Assembly: GCF_019977335.1 (NCBI RefSeq)
Contig: NZ_AP024653.1
Location: 2,666,001-2,730,000, forward strand
Direction: 5' to 3'
Source: Arthrobacter sp. NicSoilB4
Lineage (GTDB): Bacteria; Actinomycetota; Actinomycetes; Actinomycetales; Micrococcaceae
Length of the DNA: 64,000 nt
In this document: positions 8,466 through 17,203 of the stretch, one piece after another
How positions within the stretch are numbered: the first letter of the stretch is position 1
How the letters are laid out: the number at the start of each line of letters is the position of its first letter
Notes under the pieces: model-generated
The model's database searches: none
What the model was told of the DNA's origin: nothing
The model's input: the letters and a program-made list of their open reading frames with translations, nothing else
Position numbers and translations under genes: made by a program

Positions 8466-9587
8466 ATGGGTGCACCAAGCAAGCTGGTGATCGTGGGTGG
8501 AGTCACCATCGAGGCCGCCAAGATCCGCAGAGTAAATACCTTCGCGACCTTTACCCAGGGATTCCTGTGCATCCCTGCCCCGGATTCGGAACAGCCATCG
8601 GTCGCTGACATCGACGAGGCCATTGCGGGAATAACTGTGACCTATGCACCCCACCAGCGTTTCCATGCCGTCGAGGTCAGCCGAGGGACAGCAATTTACG
8701 TCTTCCCGGTGAACGCCCCCAGCCATGCGGTGCAGATCGCGGAAAGCATCGCCGAGGCCATCCAACCCCTTGGCTTTACCGGCACCATCACGGCCTGCGC
8801 TGACCGGCTTGGGCCGAGGCCACGGACGGGACGGTACGCGTATAACGCGGCCATCTGCTCGGTGGACGCCGCCATCGACAGGGACGGGGCGCCGCTGGCC
8901 TTCCGGGCTGTGAAGGACAACCAGTCGTGTTGGGCAGTCGAATCGTCCGCCTTCCAGAACTTGGTGGACCGGCTGGCCCGCTGGGCTGCGGACAACACCA
9001 AAGGGCCCATCCTTGCCGGTCTCCACTTCACCAGGTCCCGGTGCGAGCCGGAACAGGTCGCGGCAGTACTGACCCGCTGCTGCGCGGACATCGGGTGGGC
9101 GGAACTGCTGTTTCCCACACCCCACGGCGACTGGTACGTCACATTCTCCCCGGAGGGGTGGATCCTGTCTGGCGTCGAATACAAGGACGGGGCTCCGGAG
9201 GGCATAAACGCTTTGACGGCCCTGCTCCAGTCCATGGCACCGCTATATGATTACGCCGCCGTTATCGTTCGTCATTTCGGCGCGGTAACCGCAAACAGCG
9301 TCATGAGCCAGTGGGGAATCCCGGCCCCATCAGATCACGAATGCGCCGCCGACCACTCCTTCGTAAGGACGACAGCTCCAGGGATTTTCGCCTTCCAAGT
9401 GCTCGGGCCAGGGCACGCTGACCTGCAGCCCGAAGACGCGTGGCACATTTTTCCCTCCGTTGCCGGCAAGCGAATGGTGATCTCGCGGACGCCGGATGCA
9501 TGGTGGCGGCGCCGCGAAGGCTTCCCCGAGGCAGGGTTCGATGCCCTGCGGAAGGCCAATAAGGAACTGCTCGGCAAGTGGGCCTGA
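8466..9587 (+). CDS. Hypothetical protein, cytoplasmic, unknown function
   Basis: About 373 residues from ATG 8466. I do not recognise the family. No signal peptide or membrane helix is seen. The N-terminal half is mixed alpha/beta (KLVIVGGVTIEAAKIRRV, later RFHAVEVSRGTAIYVFPV). A middle segment has PILAGLHFTRSRCEPEQV and WYVTFSPEGWILSGVEY, and a tryptophan-rich C-terminus ends near KELLGKWA. The frame is open back to 8238, and ATG 8364 is an alternative start, but that extension overlaps the peptide gene on the other strand and lacks a ribosome site. GC is a little lower than in the flanking core genes. It could be a stand-alone accessory gene acquired with the peptide (inference). Confidence 0.55.
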   Translation: MGAPSKLVIVGGVTIEAAKIRRVNTFATFTQGFLCIPAPDSEQPSVADIDEAIAGITVTYAPHQRFHAVEVSRGTAIYVFPVNAPSHAVQIAESIAEAIQPLGFTGTITACADRLGPRPRTGRYAYNAAICSVDAAIDRDGAPLAFRAVKDNQSCWAVESSAFQNLVDRLARWAADNTKGPILAGLHFTRSRCEPEQVAAVLTRCCADIGWAELLFPTPHGDWYVTFSPEGWILSGVEYKDGAPEGINALTALLQSMAPLYDYAAVIVRHFGAVTANSVMSQWGIPAPSDHECAADHSFVRTTAPGIFAFQVLGPGHADLQPEDAWHIFPSVAGKRMVISRTPDAWWRRREGFPEAGFDALRKANKELLGKWA

Positions 9588-9671
9588 CGAGCCGGCACGG
9601 ACCCAAGGACATCACCAAAGCACGAAACAGCGACTGACGGACTCCAGGAAGCAGGCTGATAGTCAAATACA

Positions 9672-9696
9672 GCGAACCGTCCCAAGGAAGGTTCGC
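9672..9696. terminator. Hairpin between convergent genes
   Basis: GCGAACC and GGTTCGC form a seven-base-pair stem with an 11-base loop, placed between the convergent ends of the hypothetical gene and the sulfurtransferase. No strong T-run follows on either strand. Its position suggests a weak bidirectional terminator. Confidence 0.4.
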
Positions 9697-9719
9697 CTTA
9701 CGGGCACCCGAGGCGACAT

Positions 9720-10616
9720 TTATCGCTGAGATTCACACCCATCCAGATAAGTCGCGGCCTGGTCCGGATACGGGGCAGCCCCGGTCACAACGGGGTTCGA
9801 GGAATTGTTTGACCACTCGGAGAACGACCCCGGATAGAGCGCCGCGGGGAATCCCGCGATTTCGAGGGCCGCAATTTCGTGCGCCGCCGTGACGCCGGAG
9901 CCGCAGTACACGGCAGTGGGGACGTCGGCGCGCACCCCGAGCTGAACGAAGTGCTCCCTCAGCGCCGCTGGTGACAAGAACTTGCCGTCGGCATCCAGAT
10001 TGGCGGTGGTGGGGGCGCTTACGGCTCCCGGGATATGGCCCGCCCGCGGGTCCACCGGTTCGAATTCGCCGCGGTACCGCTCCCCTGCCCGGGCATCCAG
10101 CAACACACCACCCAGGCCCCACGCGGCCGCCTGCCCGGCGTCGATCACCGGCAGGGCGCCGTCAGTCAACTCAACATCCCCCGCTTCCGCCTGCCGTTCG
10201 CCGCTTTCGACGGCGTAGCCCGCGCGACGCCAGGCGGCTAGGCCGCCGTCGAGCAGGTAAACGTCGGCAAGGCCGGCGTTCCGCAGCATCCACCAGAGCC
10301 GCGCGGCGGCCATGTTCCCGCTGTCGTCATAGGCCACCACGGCGTCACCGCGGCGGATGCCCCAGGAACGCGCCGACGCCTGGAACTGCTCCTGGGACGG
10401 TAGCGGGTGGCGGCCGCGGCTAGCGTCCGCGGGTCCGGCCAGTTCATGGGCGAGGTCCACGAAGACTGCACCGGGGAGGTGTGCCGCGAGGTAGTGTTCC
10501 CTGCCGTGCGGGTCTCCGAGCGCCCAGCGCACATCGAGCAACACCGTCCGCCGGCCGGTCGCGCCGGCGTCGTCCAGCCGGTCCTTCAGTGTGGCCACGT
10601 CCATGAGGGTCTGCAT
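9720..10616 (-). CDS. sseA: Two-domain sulfurtransferase (thiosulfate / 3-mercaptopyruvate type)
   Basis: A 298-residue protein with two rhodanese domains. The N-terminal inactive domain has LLDVRWALGDPHGREHY, HLPGAVFVDL and a central VVAYDDSGNMAAARLWW where the cysteine is missing, as normal. The C-terminal domain has VLLDARAGERYRGEFEPVD, GHIPGAVSAPT and the active loop CGSGVTA with the sulfur-carrying cysteine. CGSGVTA is the loop seen in 3-mercaptopyruvate sulfurtransferases (rhodaneses more often have CRxGxx[RT]), so SseA-like activity is favoured. It moves sulfur from a donor to cyanide or thiols in the cytoplasm. It is divergent from cds1 with only 49 bases between the starts, which ties both to cysteine-sulfur handling. 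Confidence 0.88.
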   Translation of the reverse strand: MQTLMDVATLKDRLDDAGATGRRTVLLDVRWALGDPHGREHYLAAHLPGAVFVDLAHELAGPADASRGRHPLPSQEQFQASARSWGIRRGDAVVAYDDSGNMAAARLWWMLRNAGLADVYLLDGGLAAWRRAGYAVESGERQAEAGDVELTDGALPVIDAGQAAAWGLGGVLLDARAGERYRGEFEPVDPRAGHIPGAVSAPTTANLDADGKFLSPAALREHFVQLGVRADVPTAVYCGSGVTAAHEIAALEIAGFPAALYPGSFSEWSNNSSNPVVTGAAPYPDQAATYLDGCESQR

Positions 10617-10653
10617 CCCCCAACTCTATCCAAGCCGGACCTGCCCCCGCGGG

Positions 10654-10659
10654 TAGGCT
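10654..10659 (+). promoter_or_regulatory. Candidate -10 element (TAGGCT) giving a leaderless cds1 mRNA
   Basis: TAGGCT ends six bases before the GTG start of cds1, so transcription should begin at the start codon itself. No Shine-Dalgarno sequence fits between them. It lies in the 49-base divergent gap shared with the sulfurtransferase. Confidence 0.45.
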
Positions 10660-10665
10660 GGTGCG

Positions 10666-11766
10666 GTGAACAGAGTGCGACAGCAGGACAGGGCCTGGGC
10701 CGACGAGGCCATCCGCAGAATCAACGCCGAGAACAACCGGTCCGCGGACACGCACTTGTATTCCGTCCCGCTTCCGGAGCACTGGGGCGTCCAGCTGTAC
10801 CTCAAGGACGAATCCACGCACCGCACCGGCAGCCTGAAGCACCGTCTGGCCCGCTCGCTGTTCCTCTTTGGGCTGGTCAACGGCTGGATTTCCGAAGGCT
10901 CCACCATCGTGGAGGCCTCCAGCGGAAGCACGGCCGTGTCGGAAGCGTATTTTGCCCAGCTGCTCGGGCTGCCGTTCATCGCCGTGATGGCCCGGACCAC
11001 CAGCCGGGAGAAGATTGCCCTGATCGAGCAGTTCGGCGGCTCCTGCCTGCTCGTGGACCATGCCTCGGAGGTCTACGAGGCAGCCGGGGACCTCGCCCGG
11101 CGCACCAACGGCCACTACATGGACCAGTTCACCTACGCCGAACGGGCCACGGACTGGCGCGGCAACAACAACATCGCCGAATCGATCTTCGGCCAGCTTG
11201 CCCTGGAAGAACACCCGATCCCCCGCTGGATCGTGGTGGGCGCAGGCACCGGCGGCACCAGCGCCACCATCGGCCGCTACCTCCGGTACCACCGCCACAG
11301 CACAGAACTCGCAGTCGTGGATCCGGAAAATTCCGCGTTCTACCCCGGCTGGCTGGAGAGCCGCCGCGCCGCAGACACAACTCACCCGGCCCCCGTGGGC
11401 CAGCCGTCGCGGATCGAGGGAATCGGCCGGGCGCGGCTGGAACCCAGCTTTGTCCCCGCCGTCATCGACCACATGGTCCAGGTCCCGGACGCGGCCTCGG
11501 TCGCGGCCATGCGTCATCTCAACGACCACGCCGGACTGCACGCCGGCCCCTCCACCGGCACCAACCTGTGGGGCGTCTGGCAGCTCATCGCTGGGATGAT
11601 CGCCGAGGGCCGCCGCGGCAGTGTCGTGTCGTTGATGTGCGACGGCGGAGACCGCTACGCCGGCAACTACTACAGCCCGGAGTGGCTGCGGTCCCAGGGC
11701 CTGGACCCCGAGCCGCATGAGGCGACCATCCGTGAATTCATCGCCAGCGGGACCTGGCCGGCCTAG
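10666..11766 (+). CDS. cds1: PLP-dependent L-cysteine desulfhydrase, Cds1 type
   Basis: A 366-residue fold-type II PLP enzyme of the cysteine synthase superfamily. The lysine that binds PLP lies in [19 protein letters not shown] near residues 45-63, followed by the substrate loop [16 protein letters not shown]. The glycine-rich phosphate loop [17 protein letters not shown] lies near residue 192. The set of motifs matches the actinobacterial Cds1 subgroup (Rv3684 of M. tuberculosis), which degrades cysteine to hydrogen sulfide, ammonia and pyruvate, more closely than CysK or CysM. GTG start with a leaderless-type promoter. Cysteine synthase activity cannot be excluded from sequence. Divergent from a sulfurtransferase. 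Confidence 0.85.
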   Translation: MNRVRQQDRAWADEAIRRINAENNRSADTHLYSVPLPEHWGVQLYLKDESTHRTGSLKHRLARSLFLFGLVNGWISEGSTIVEASSGSTAVSEAYFAQLLGLPFIAVMARTTSREKIALIEQFGGSCLLVDHASEVYEAAGDLARRTNGHYMDQFTYAERATDWRGNNNIAESIFGQLALEEHPIPRWIVVGAGTGGTSATIGRYLRYHRHSTELAVVDPENSAFYPGWLESRRAADTTHPAPVGQPSRIEGIGRARLEPSFVPAVIDHMVQVPDAASVAAMRHLNDHAGLHAGPSTGTNLWGVWQLIAGMIAEGRRGSVVSLMCDGGDRYAGNYYSPEWLRSQGLDPEPHEATIREFIASGTWPA

Positions 11767-11779
11767 GCTCGGCTACTCC

Positions 11780-12436
11780 CTAAACCTCGACGGTGTCCCC
11801 GCTGGAGAGGTGGCGGTATTCGGTGCCGTACTTGGCGCCGAACCGGGTCACATGCCCCTCCACCAGTCCGCGCCCGTTCTCATTGAGAAGGGCGTCATGG
11901 ATCGGGAACGCCTTCGGGGCGCGGACGCCGATCACAAAGTCGACCACCTCCCCCACCTTGTTCCAAGGGGCGTGGATCGGCACCAGCAGCGTCCGCACGT
12001 CCACGCCGTCGGGCACTATGAAGGAATCACCGGGGTGGTAGACATTCGCGTCCACCAAATAGCCGATATTGGCCACCACCGGAATCTGCGGATGGATCAC
12101 CGCATGCTGCCCCCCGAAGCTCCGGACGGAGAACCCGGCCGTCTCGAAGTCCTCGCCCGGAGCCACCGTATGGATCCGGCCCGCGGCCCCGGGCGCCTTC
12201 TCCCGCAGCTGCGCAGCGACTCCGGCCGGAGCGAAAAGCTGCAGCGGACCGCCGGCCGACAAGGCGGCAGTGACTGCGAGGACGTCGACGTGGTCGGGAT
12301 GTTCGTGCGTGATGAGCACGGCGTCGGCACCGGCGAGGGCAGGGCCCGTCTCCGAGAAGTTCCCCGGATCGAACACCAGCACCTTCCCATCCTTCTCCAG
12401 CCGCACACAGGAATGCGTGAATTTGGTCAGCATCAT
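11780..12436 (-). CDS. MBL-fold metallo-hydrolase (UlaG-like)
   Basis: A 218-residue metallo-beta-lactamase-fold protein. The N-terminal KFTHSCVRLEKDGKVLVFDPG is typical of the UlaG/YcbL-like group, and the metal motif is THEHPDHVD (HxHxDH) near residue 44. Further metal ligands are probably the His in SFGGQHAVIH and the Asp in YHPGDSFIVPDGVDV. Substrate is unknown; relatives include lactonases and N-acyl-phosphatidylethanolamine-type hydrolases. It lies convergent to cds1 and divergent from zur across about 100 bases. Confidence 0.88.
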   Translation of the reverse strand: MMLTKFTHSCVRLEKDGKVLVFDPGNFSETGPALAGADAVLITHEHPDHVDVLAVTAALSAGGPLQLFAPAGVAAQLREKAPGAAGRIHTVAPGEDFETAGFSVRSFGGQHAVIHPQIPVVANIGYLVDANVYHPGDSFIVPDGVDVRTLLVPIHAPWNKVGEVVDFVIGVRAPKAFPIHDALLNENGRGLVEGHVTRFGAKYGTEYRHLSSGDTVEV

Positions 12437-12541
12437 CCGGCCAGCCTAGGGTTCCGGCAAAGCGCTGTCCACGTGCCCGGCTGGTAATCTGGGACCTTGC
12501 CACCACCCCGTATAGAGACCACCAGCGAAGCGAGTTCCACG

Positions 12542-13000
12542 ATGTCCCAGGGCGCCACCGCCAACGGCAGCCGGACAACGGCGCCGGCTCCTGCCGCGGC
12601 CAAAGAGCAGCGGGTCACGAAGCAGCGTCTCGCGGTCAGTGCGGTCCTCGACGAGCTGACGGACTTCGTCAGCACCCAGGAGCTGCACCGCATCCTGCAG
12701 GAGCGCGGCACGTCGGTGTCCCTGGCCACGTCGTACCGGATCCTGCAGTCCCTCGCTGATGAGGGCCTGGTGGACGTCCTCCGGAATACAGACGGCGAGG
12801 CCGTCTACCGGCGCTGCGCCGTCACCGGCCATCACCACCACCTGCTGTGCCGCAGCTGCGGCAAGGCCGTTGAAGTCGAGGCGCCCGCGGTTGAGGCCTG
12901 GGCCGCGCGGACCGCCACCGAACACGGCTTCACCGCGGTGGAACACACTGTCGAGATTTTCGGGCTGTGCCCGGAGTGCACGGCCCGTACTGCCGGCTAG
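12542..13000 (+). CDS. zur: Fur-family regulator, zinc uptake regulator Zur
   Basis: A 152-residue Fur-family repressor. The winged helix covers TKQRLAVSAVLDEL to SVSLATSYRILQSLADEGL. The metal/dimer domain has HHHHLLCRSCGKAVEVE and a C-terminal CPEC, giving the two CxxC pairs of the structural zinc site. Proximity to znuABC favours Zur over Fur or PerR. Zur represses zinc importers when zinc is ample. A TAATCT -10 element at 12485-12490 lies six bases before an in-frame TTG at 12497, which would add 15 poorly conserved residues. ATG 12542 is preferred because TTG is an unlikely leaderless start, but the matter is open. The gene overlaps the MFS gene end by four bases in convergent orientation. 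Confidence 0.87.
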   Translation: MSQGATANGSRTTAPAPAAAKEQRVTKQRLAVSAVLDELTDFVSTQELHRILQERGTSVSLATSYRILQSLADEGLVDVLRNTDGEAVYRRCAVTGHHHHLLCRSCGKAVEVEAPAVEAWAARTATEHGFTAVEHTVEIFGLCPECTARTAG

Positions 13001-14628
13001 GCCCTGGGTCCCCGGGCGGGAGCAAGAGCGTCCTCGGCATCCTCGGCGTCGTCGGCCGTGATCAGGATGTTGCCCTCCGAAATGGATTCGGACAGCACGT
13101 CGTGCTCGATGGCCGTGGCCAGCGGCTTCTGCTTCACGAAGCACATCAGCACGGCGGCCGCCAGTGCCAGCGGCACCATCCAGATGAAGATGGGCGTGAG
13201 AGCGTCGTTGTAGGAGGAGATGATGGCTTCCTTGACGGGCGCAGGCAGATGGCTGACCACCGCCGGAGTCAGCGAGTTCGATCCTCCCGGGGCGCCTCCC
13301 CCGGTGGCCGCTGCCGGCAGCCGCTGGGCGAGCAGCTCGGCCAGCCGGCTCGCGAAGAGGCTTCCGACCACAGCGGAGCCAAGGGTGGCGCCGATCTGCC
13401 GGAAGAAGTTGTTCGACGCCGTTGCGGTGCCGACTTCACGCAGCGGGAAGGAGTTCTGCACGATCAGCACCATGATCTGCATGCTCAGGCCCAGCCCCAG
13501 GCCCATCACGGCGAGGTACGCGCAGATTTCCCACAGCGGCGCTCCCGGCTTCAGGGTGGAGAGCAGCACGAGGGCGACGGCGACCAGCAGACCGCCGGCA
13601 ATCGGCATCCACTTGTAGCGGCCGGTGCGGCTGACCAGCTGGCCGGAGACGACCGAGGCAACCAGCAGGGCGCCCATCATTGGGATCATCAGCAGCCCGG
13701 ATTCGGTGGCGTTGACGCTGAAGGCCATCTGCAGGTACGTCGGCAGGTAGCCGATGGCGCCGAACATGGCCACACCGATCAGCAGGCCGGCAATCGTGGA
13801 GAGGTTGAAGTTGAGGTCCCTGAACAGGTGCAGCGGAATGATCGGCTCGGCCGTGCGCCGCTCCACCAGGACGAAGGCGACGGCGCTGAGGACTGCGCCG
13901 GCAATCAGGGCCAGGATAATCGGATCGGTCCATTCGTATTTCCCGCCGCCCCAGGTCGCGAAGAGCACAAGGCAGGTCGTAGCGATCGCGAGCAGCACCA
14001 TGCCGCCGAGGTCCAGCCGCGGCTTGCCGCTGTGCTTGGGCAGCTTCAGGAAGAACACGGCTCCGGCCAGCGCCAGCAGGCCGAGGGGGATGTTGATCCA
14101 GAACACCCAGCGCCAGCCGGGCCCTTCGGTGAACCAGCCGCCCAGCAAGGGTCCTGCGACGGAGGCGATGGCAAAGACGCCACCCATCATTCCCATGTAC
14201 TTTCCGCGTTCGCGGGGCGGCACGACGTCGGCGATGACCGCCTGCGACAGGATCATCAGGCCGCCGCCACCGAGGCCCTGCACGACGCGGGCGGTAATAA
14301 GGACACCCATGTCGTTGGCGAGGCCGCCGATGACGGAACCGATCATAAACAGGACGATGGCCGCGATCAGCAGGGCCTTGCGTCCCATGAGGTCGCCGAG
14401 TTTGCCGTAGATCGGCATGGTGATGGTGGAGGCGAGGATGAACGCGGTGATGACCCAGAGCATGTCGCTGACGCCGTGGAGTTCGCCCACGATGGTGGGC
14501 AGGGCCGTGCTGAGCACCGTCTGGTTCAGTGCCGCCAGCAGCATCGAGAGCATCAGGCCGACGAACAGCAGCACCATGTGCTGCTTTTCTCCGGCAGGTC
14601 CCGTGGCGGGGACAGCTTGCGTGGTCAT
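12997..14628 (-). CDS. MFS drug efflux transporter, DHA2 (14-helix) family
   Basis: A 543-residue transporter with the length and hydrophobic pattern of 14-helix EmrB/QacA proteins. The first helix VLLFVGLMLSMLLAALNQT is followed by VLSTALPTIVGEL, and the loop 2-3 motif GKLGDLMGRKALL is present. Motif C-like GPLLGGWFTE is near residue 157. The family exports drugs or toxic compounds with the proton gradient. It overlaps the TetR gene just upstream by four bases, so both are one operon and the TetR protein very likely controls it. The C-terminus after the last helix is a hydrophilic tail with ADDAEDAEDA. Confidence 0.93.
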   Translation of the reverse strand: MTTQAVPATGPAGEKQHMVLLFVGLMLSMLLAALNQTVLSTALPTIVGELHGVSDMLWVITAFILASTITMPIYGKLGDLMGRKALLIAAIVLFMIGSVIGGLANDMGVLITARVVQGLGGGGLMILSQAVIADVVPPRERGKYMGMMGGVFAIASVAGPLLGGWFTEGPGWRWVFWINIPLGLLALAGAVFFLKLPKHSGKPRLDLGGMVLLAIATTCLVLFATWGGGKYEWTDPIILALIAGAVLSAVAFVLVERRTAEPIIPLHLFRDLNFNLSTIAGLLIGVAMFGAIGYLPTYLQMAFSVNATESGLLMIPMMGALLVASVVSGQLVSRTGRYKWMPIAGGLLVAVALVLLSTLKPGAPLWEICAYLAVMGLGLGLSMQIMVLIVQNSFPLREVGTATASNNFFRQIGATLGSAVVGSLFASRLAELLAQRLPAAATGGGAPGGSNSLTPAVVSHLPAPVKEAIISSYNDALTPIFIWMVPLALAAAVLMCFVKQKPLATAIEHDVLSESISEGNILITADDAEDAEDALAPARGPRA

Positions 14629-15254
14629 GAGAGTTTCCTTAGGAGTTCGTGGAGCAGGGCCAACGACGGCTGGAGCGTTTCCGCGGAGAGCCCCTCGACG
14701 GGGTCGAAATCGGCGGAGGTGATTTTGAAGCGGATGGGGACGCCGGAGATCATGACCAGCATGCGCGCGGACTCTTCGGGGCCGAAACCTGCGGCACCGG
14801 CCGCCCAGCCGGGATCCTCTGCCAGCAGGCCGGCGAGTCCCTGGCAGACGAGGGTTTCCGCTTTGACCATGTAGTCCATGTGGCGGCGGCCCAGGTGGGG
14901 ATCCCGGGCGATCAGCCGGCGGCGGCGTGCGCGGCCGTCGCCCCCGAGCGCGGTCGAGGCCACGGACATCAGGAGGCGGGCAACCTGCCCCACCAGATCG
15001 TCCGCGGTGAGTGAGATCGGGGTGAGCAGCGATGCCTCCAGGACAGGCTCGCGCAGGCCCAGGATGGCATCTTCCTTCGCCTGGAAATAGTTGAAGAAGG
15101 TGCGCGGGGAGACGCCGGCACTGGCCGCAATGGCCTCGACCGTGGTCTGCTCGACGCCGTTCTTCAGGGCGAGCGATGCGGCCGCCTCGTGGAGGGCCGT
15201 CCAGGTCTCAGCCTTTTTGCGCTCCCGCAGGGGCAGCGAAACGGCATCAGTCAT
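14625..15254 (-). CDS. TetR/AcrR-family repressor of the adjacent MFS pump
   Basis: A 209-residue TetR-family protein. The N-terminal helix-turn-helix is visible as KKAETWTALHEAAASLALKNG, TTVEAIAASAGVSPRTFFNYF and QAKEDAILGL. The rest is the variable ligand domain. First gene of the operon with the MFS pump. The 80 bases upstream carry overlapping TTGCA/TGCAA inverted repeats, probably its operator, so autoregulation is likely. The inducing compound cannot be inferred. Confidence 0.9.
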   Translation of the reverse strand: MTDAVSLPLRERKKAETWTALHEAAASLALKNGVEQTTVEAIAASAGVSPRTFFNYFQAKEDAILGLREPVLEASLLTPISLTADDLVGQVARLLMSVASTALGGDGRARRRRLIARDPHLGRRHMDYMVKAETLVCQGLAGLLAEDPGWAAGAAGFGPEESARMLVMISGVPIRFKITSADFDPVEGLSAETLQPSLALLHELLRKLS

Positions 15255-15265
15255 GGGCTAAATAA

Positions 15266-15312
15266 TTGCACGACTGCAACGATTGCACAAATGCATACTT
15301 GCAGTGATGCAC
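15266..15312. promoter_or_regulatory. Overlapping TGCA inverted repeats, probable TetR operator
   Basis: Just upstream of the TetR start lie TTGCA (15266-15270), TGCAA (15275-15279) and TTGCA (15283-15287). The first two form an inverted repeat with a four-base gap. The second and third form another with a three-base gap. Further TGCAT, GCAGT and TGCAC elements continue to 15312. The cluster sits in the gap between the TetR gene and the end of znuB, where a repressor of the TetR-MFS operon would bind. Confidence 0.5.
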
Positions 15313-15335
15313 ACTTACGGCTTCAGGCTGCGGCC

Positions 15336-16226
15336 TCAGGCGGCCGGCACCGCCGCACCGCGGACAACCCGGCCGTTGAGTCCGCGTTTGGCCCGGGCGC
15401 CGCCGATCACGCGGCAGATGACGTAGATGAGGAAGGACAACGTGGTCACGTAGGGGCTGATGGGGATCCGGCCGCCAAGGGCCAGCAGGATGCCGCCCAC
15501 GGTCGCCGTCACGGCGAACACGACACTCAGGACCACCACCAGCCGCGGCGACGACGTCACGCGCATGGCGGCAGCCGCGGGGGTGATGAGCAGTGCCAGC
15601 ACCAGGAGGGCGCCAACAATCTGGATGGAGAGCGCCACGCTGACGCCAAGCAGCAGCATAAATCCGAGGGCCAGCGCCCGCACGGGCACGCCGCGGGCGG
15701 CGGCGACGTCGGGGTCGACACTGGCAAACGTCAGCGGCCGCCAGATGGCGACCAGGGCCAGCATCACGACGACGGCGGCCCCCGCCAGGACCTGCAGCTG
15801 GACGGTGCCGACGGAGACGATCTGCCCGGTGAGCAGGCCAAACTTGTTGGCCGCACGGCCCTCATAGAGCGAAAGGAAGAGGATGCCCAGGCCGAGACCG
15901 AACGGCATGAGCACCCCGATGGTCGAATTCTTGTCCCTGGCGCGGACCCCCATCAGGCCCAGCAGCAGGGCGGCGGCCACGGATCCCGCCAGGGACCCCA
16001 GCACAACGTCGACGCCGATCAACAGGGCGAAGGCCGCACCGGCGAAGGAGAGCTCGGAGATTCCGTGCACAGCGAAGGCCAGGTCCCGCTTCATAACGAA
16101 AGTTCCCACCAGGCCGCCCAGCAGGCCGAGGACCGCCCCGGCCCAGATCGAGTTCTGGACGAGAATGAGCAGGTCGCCATAGTTTTCGAAGTTGAAGATT
16201 GAATTGAGCAGGCTGTCGAGGTCCAC
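15336..16226 (-). CDS. znuB: Zinc/manganese ABC transporter permease ZnuB
   Basis: A 296-residue integral membrane protein of the ABC-3 permease family. After an amphipathic start, FENYGDLLILVQNSIWAGAV leads into about eight hydrophobic helices, including LGLLGGLVGTFVMKRDLAF and the family signature AVHGISELSFAGAA. The GTG start directly abuts the znuC stop codon, so translation is coupled. The permease forms the membrane channel for zinc delivered by ZnuA and powered by ZnuC. Ends in a short basic tail. Confidence 0.93.
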   Translation of the reverse strand: MDLDSLLNSIFNFENYGDLLILVQNSIWAGAVLGLLGGLVGTFVMKRDLAFAVHGISELSFAGAAFALLIGVDVVLGSLAGSVAAALLLGLMGVRARDKNSTIGVLMPFGLGLGILFLSLYEGRAANKFGLLTGQIVSVGTVQLQVLAGAAVVVMLALVAIWRPLTFASVDPDVAAARGVPVRALALGFMLLLGVSVALSIQIVGALLVLALLITPAAAAMRVTSSPRLVVVLSVVFAVTATVGGILLALGGRIPISPYVTTLSFLIYVICRVIGGARAKRGLNGRVVRGAAVPAA

Positions 16227-17042
16227 CTAGCCCGCCTCCCCCGCCACCGCGTGTGCGTCTTCGTGGTGGTGCGTCGTGGCATCGGGGACACCGACCACCA
16301 CCATCCGGCCGTTCGCGTTGATTACTTCGACCCGGCTGCCATACAGGTCGGACAGGACCTCGGTGGTCATGACTTCCTCCGGCGGCCCCACCCGGAACCG
16401 TCCGCCGGCCAGGTACAGCACCCGGTCGACGTAGTCCACGATGGGGTTGATCTCGTGCGTCACAAACACCACGGCGCTGTCCTGCTCGTGGCACTGTGCG
16501 TTGATCAGCGCGCTGACAGCCTGCTGATGCTGAAGGTCAAGGGACAGCAGGGGCTCGTCACACAGGAGGACCTTCGGATCGGCGGCCAAGGCCTGCGCCA
16601 CCCGAAGCCGCTGCTGCTCCCCGCCGGAGAGCTGACCCACCGGCACCTTCGCATAGTCCTGCGCGCCCACGAGATCGAGCAGCCGGTCGATTTTTTGGTT
16701 CGCCCGGGCACTGCCGAGGCGGATTCCCCAGCGGTGGCCATCGACTCCCAGGCCCACCAGGTCGCGGGCCCGCAGCGGCGTGTCGGGGTCGAAGGACTTC
16801 TGCTGCGGGACGTAGCCGATTCGCCGGCTCCCCCGCTCCACGGGGTGGCCGTCCAGCACCGCAGTCCCGGACGTGAGCTCCTGCAGTCCGAGCAGCACTT
16901 TGAGGAACGTCGTCTTGCCGCTGCCGTTGGGGCCGAGGACGGCGAAGAATTCACCCGGGTTGATGTCCAGATCCAGGTTCTCCCAGAGCGTCCGTTCGCC
17001 GAACGCGAGGGAGGCACCGCGGAGACTCACTACAGGGGTCAA
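16227..17042 (-). CDS. znuC: Zinc/manganese ABC transporter ATP-binding protein ZnuC
   Basis: A 271-residue ABC ATPase. Walker A is GPNGSGKTT near residues 38-46, the signature is LSGGEQQRL, Walker B is VLLCDEPLLSLD, and the switch histidine is in FVTHEINPI. The last 20 residues contain a small histidine cluster, THHHEDAH, which could bind or sense zinc (inference). It is the middle gene in the order znuA, znuC, znuB. A 160-base gap separates it from znuA and holds GC-rich hairpins, so it may be expressed at a different level or from its own start. Confidence 0.94.
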   Translation of the reverse strand: MTPVVSLRGASLAFGERTLWENLDLDINPGEFFAVLGPNGSGKTTFLKVLLGLQELTSGTAVLDGHPVERGSRRIGYVPQQKSFDPDTPLRARDLVGLGVDGHRWGIRLGSARANQKIDRLLDLVGAQDYAKVPVGQLSGGEQQRLRVAQALAADPKVLLCDEPLLSLDLQHQQAVSALINAQCHEQDSAVVFVTHEINPIVDYVDRVLYLAGGRFRVGPPEEVMTTEVLSDLYGSRVEVINANGRMVVVGVPDATTHHHEDAHAVAGEAG

Positions 17043-17203
17043 CTTGGCTTTCCTCGATTTCTGCGCAAGCTTGGACGCTTACACTCTCTGCACGCGCGGT
17101 CTACTCACGCCGTTCCGATAATCTTAGGCCCCGCCCGCCCCGGACCGGGGTCATTCGGGCTGGTCCCGTTACTGCCACCGGGGCTGATGCCCCGGGAGGG
17201 ATC

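Noticed and set aside
8109-9719. Insertion sequence or prophage remnant around the orphan genes
   Set aside because: No transposase, integrase, terminal inverted repeats or target duplication was found; the GH25 lysozyme at 51 kb also lacks phage neighbours.
12967-14874. 635-codon plus-strand frame over the MFS and TetR genes
   Set aside because: Product is Gln/His/Asp-rich without domain; the minus-strand MFS and TetR genes are clear.
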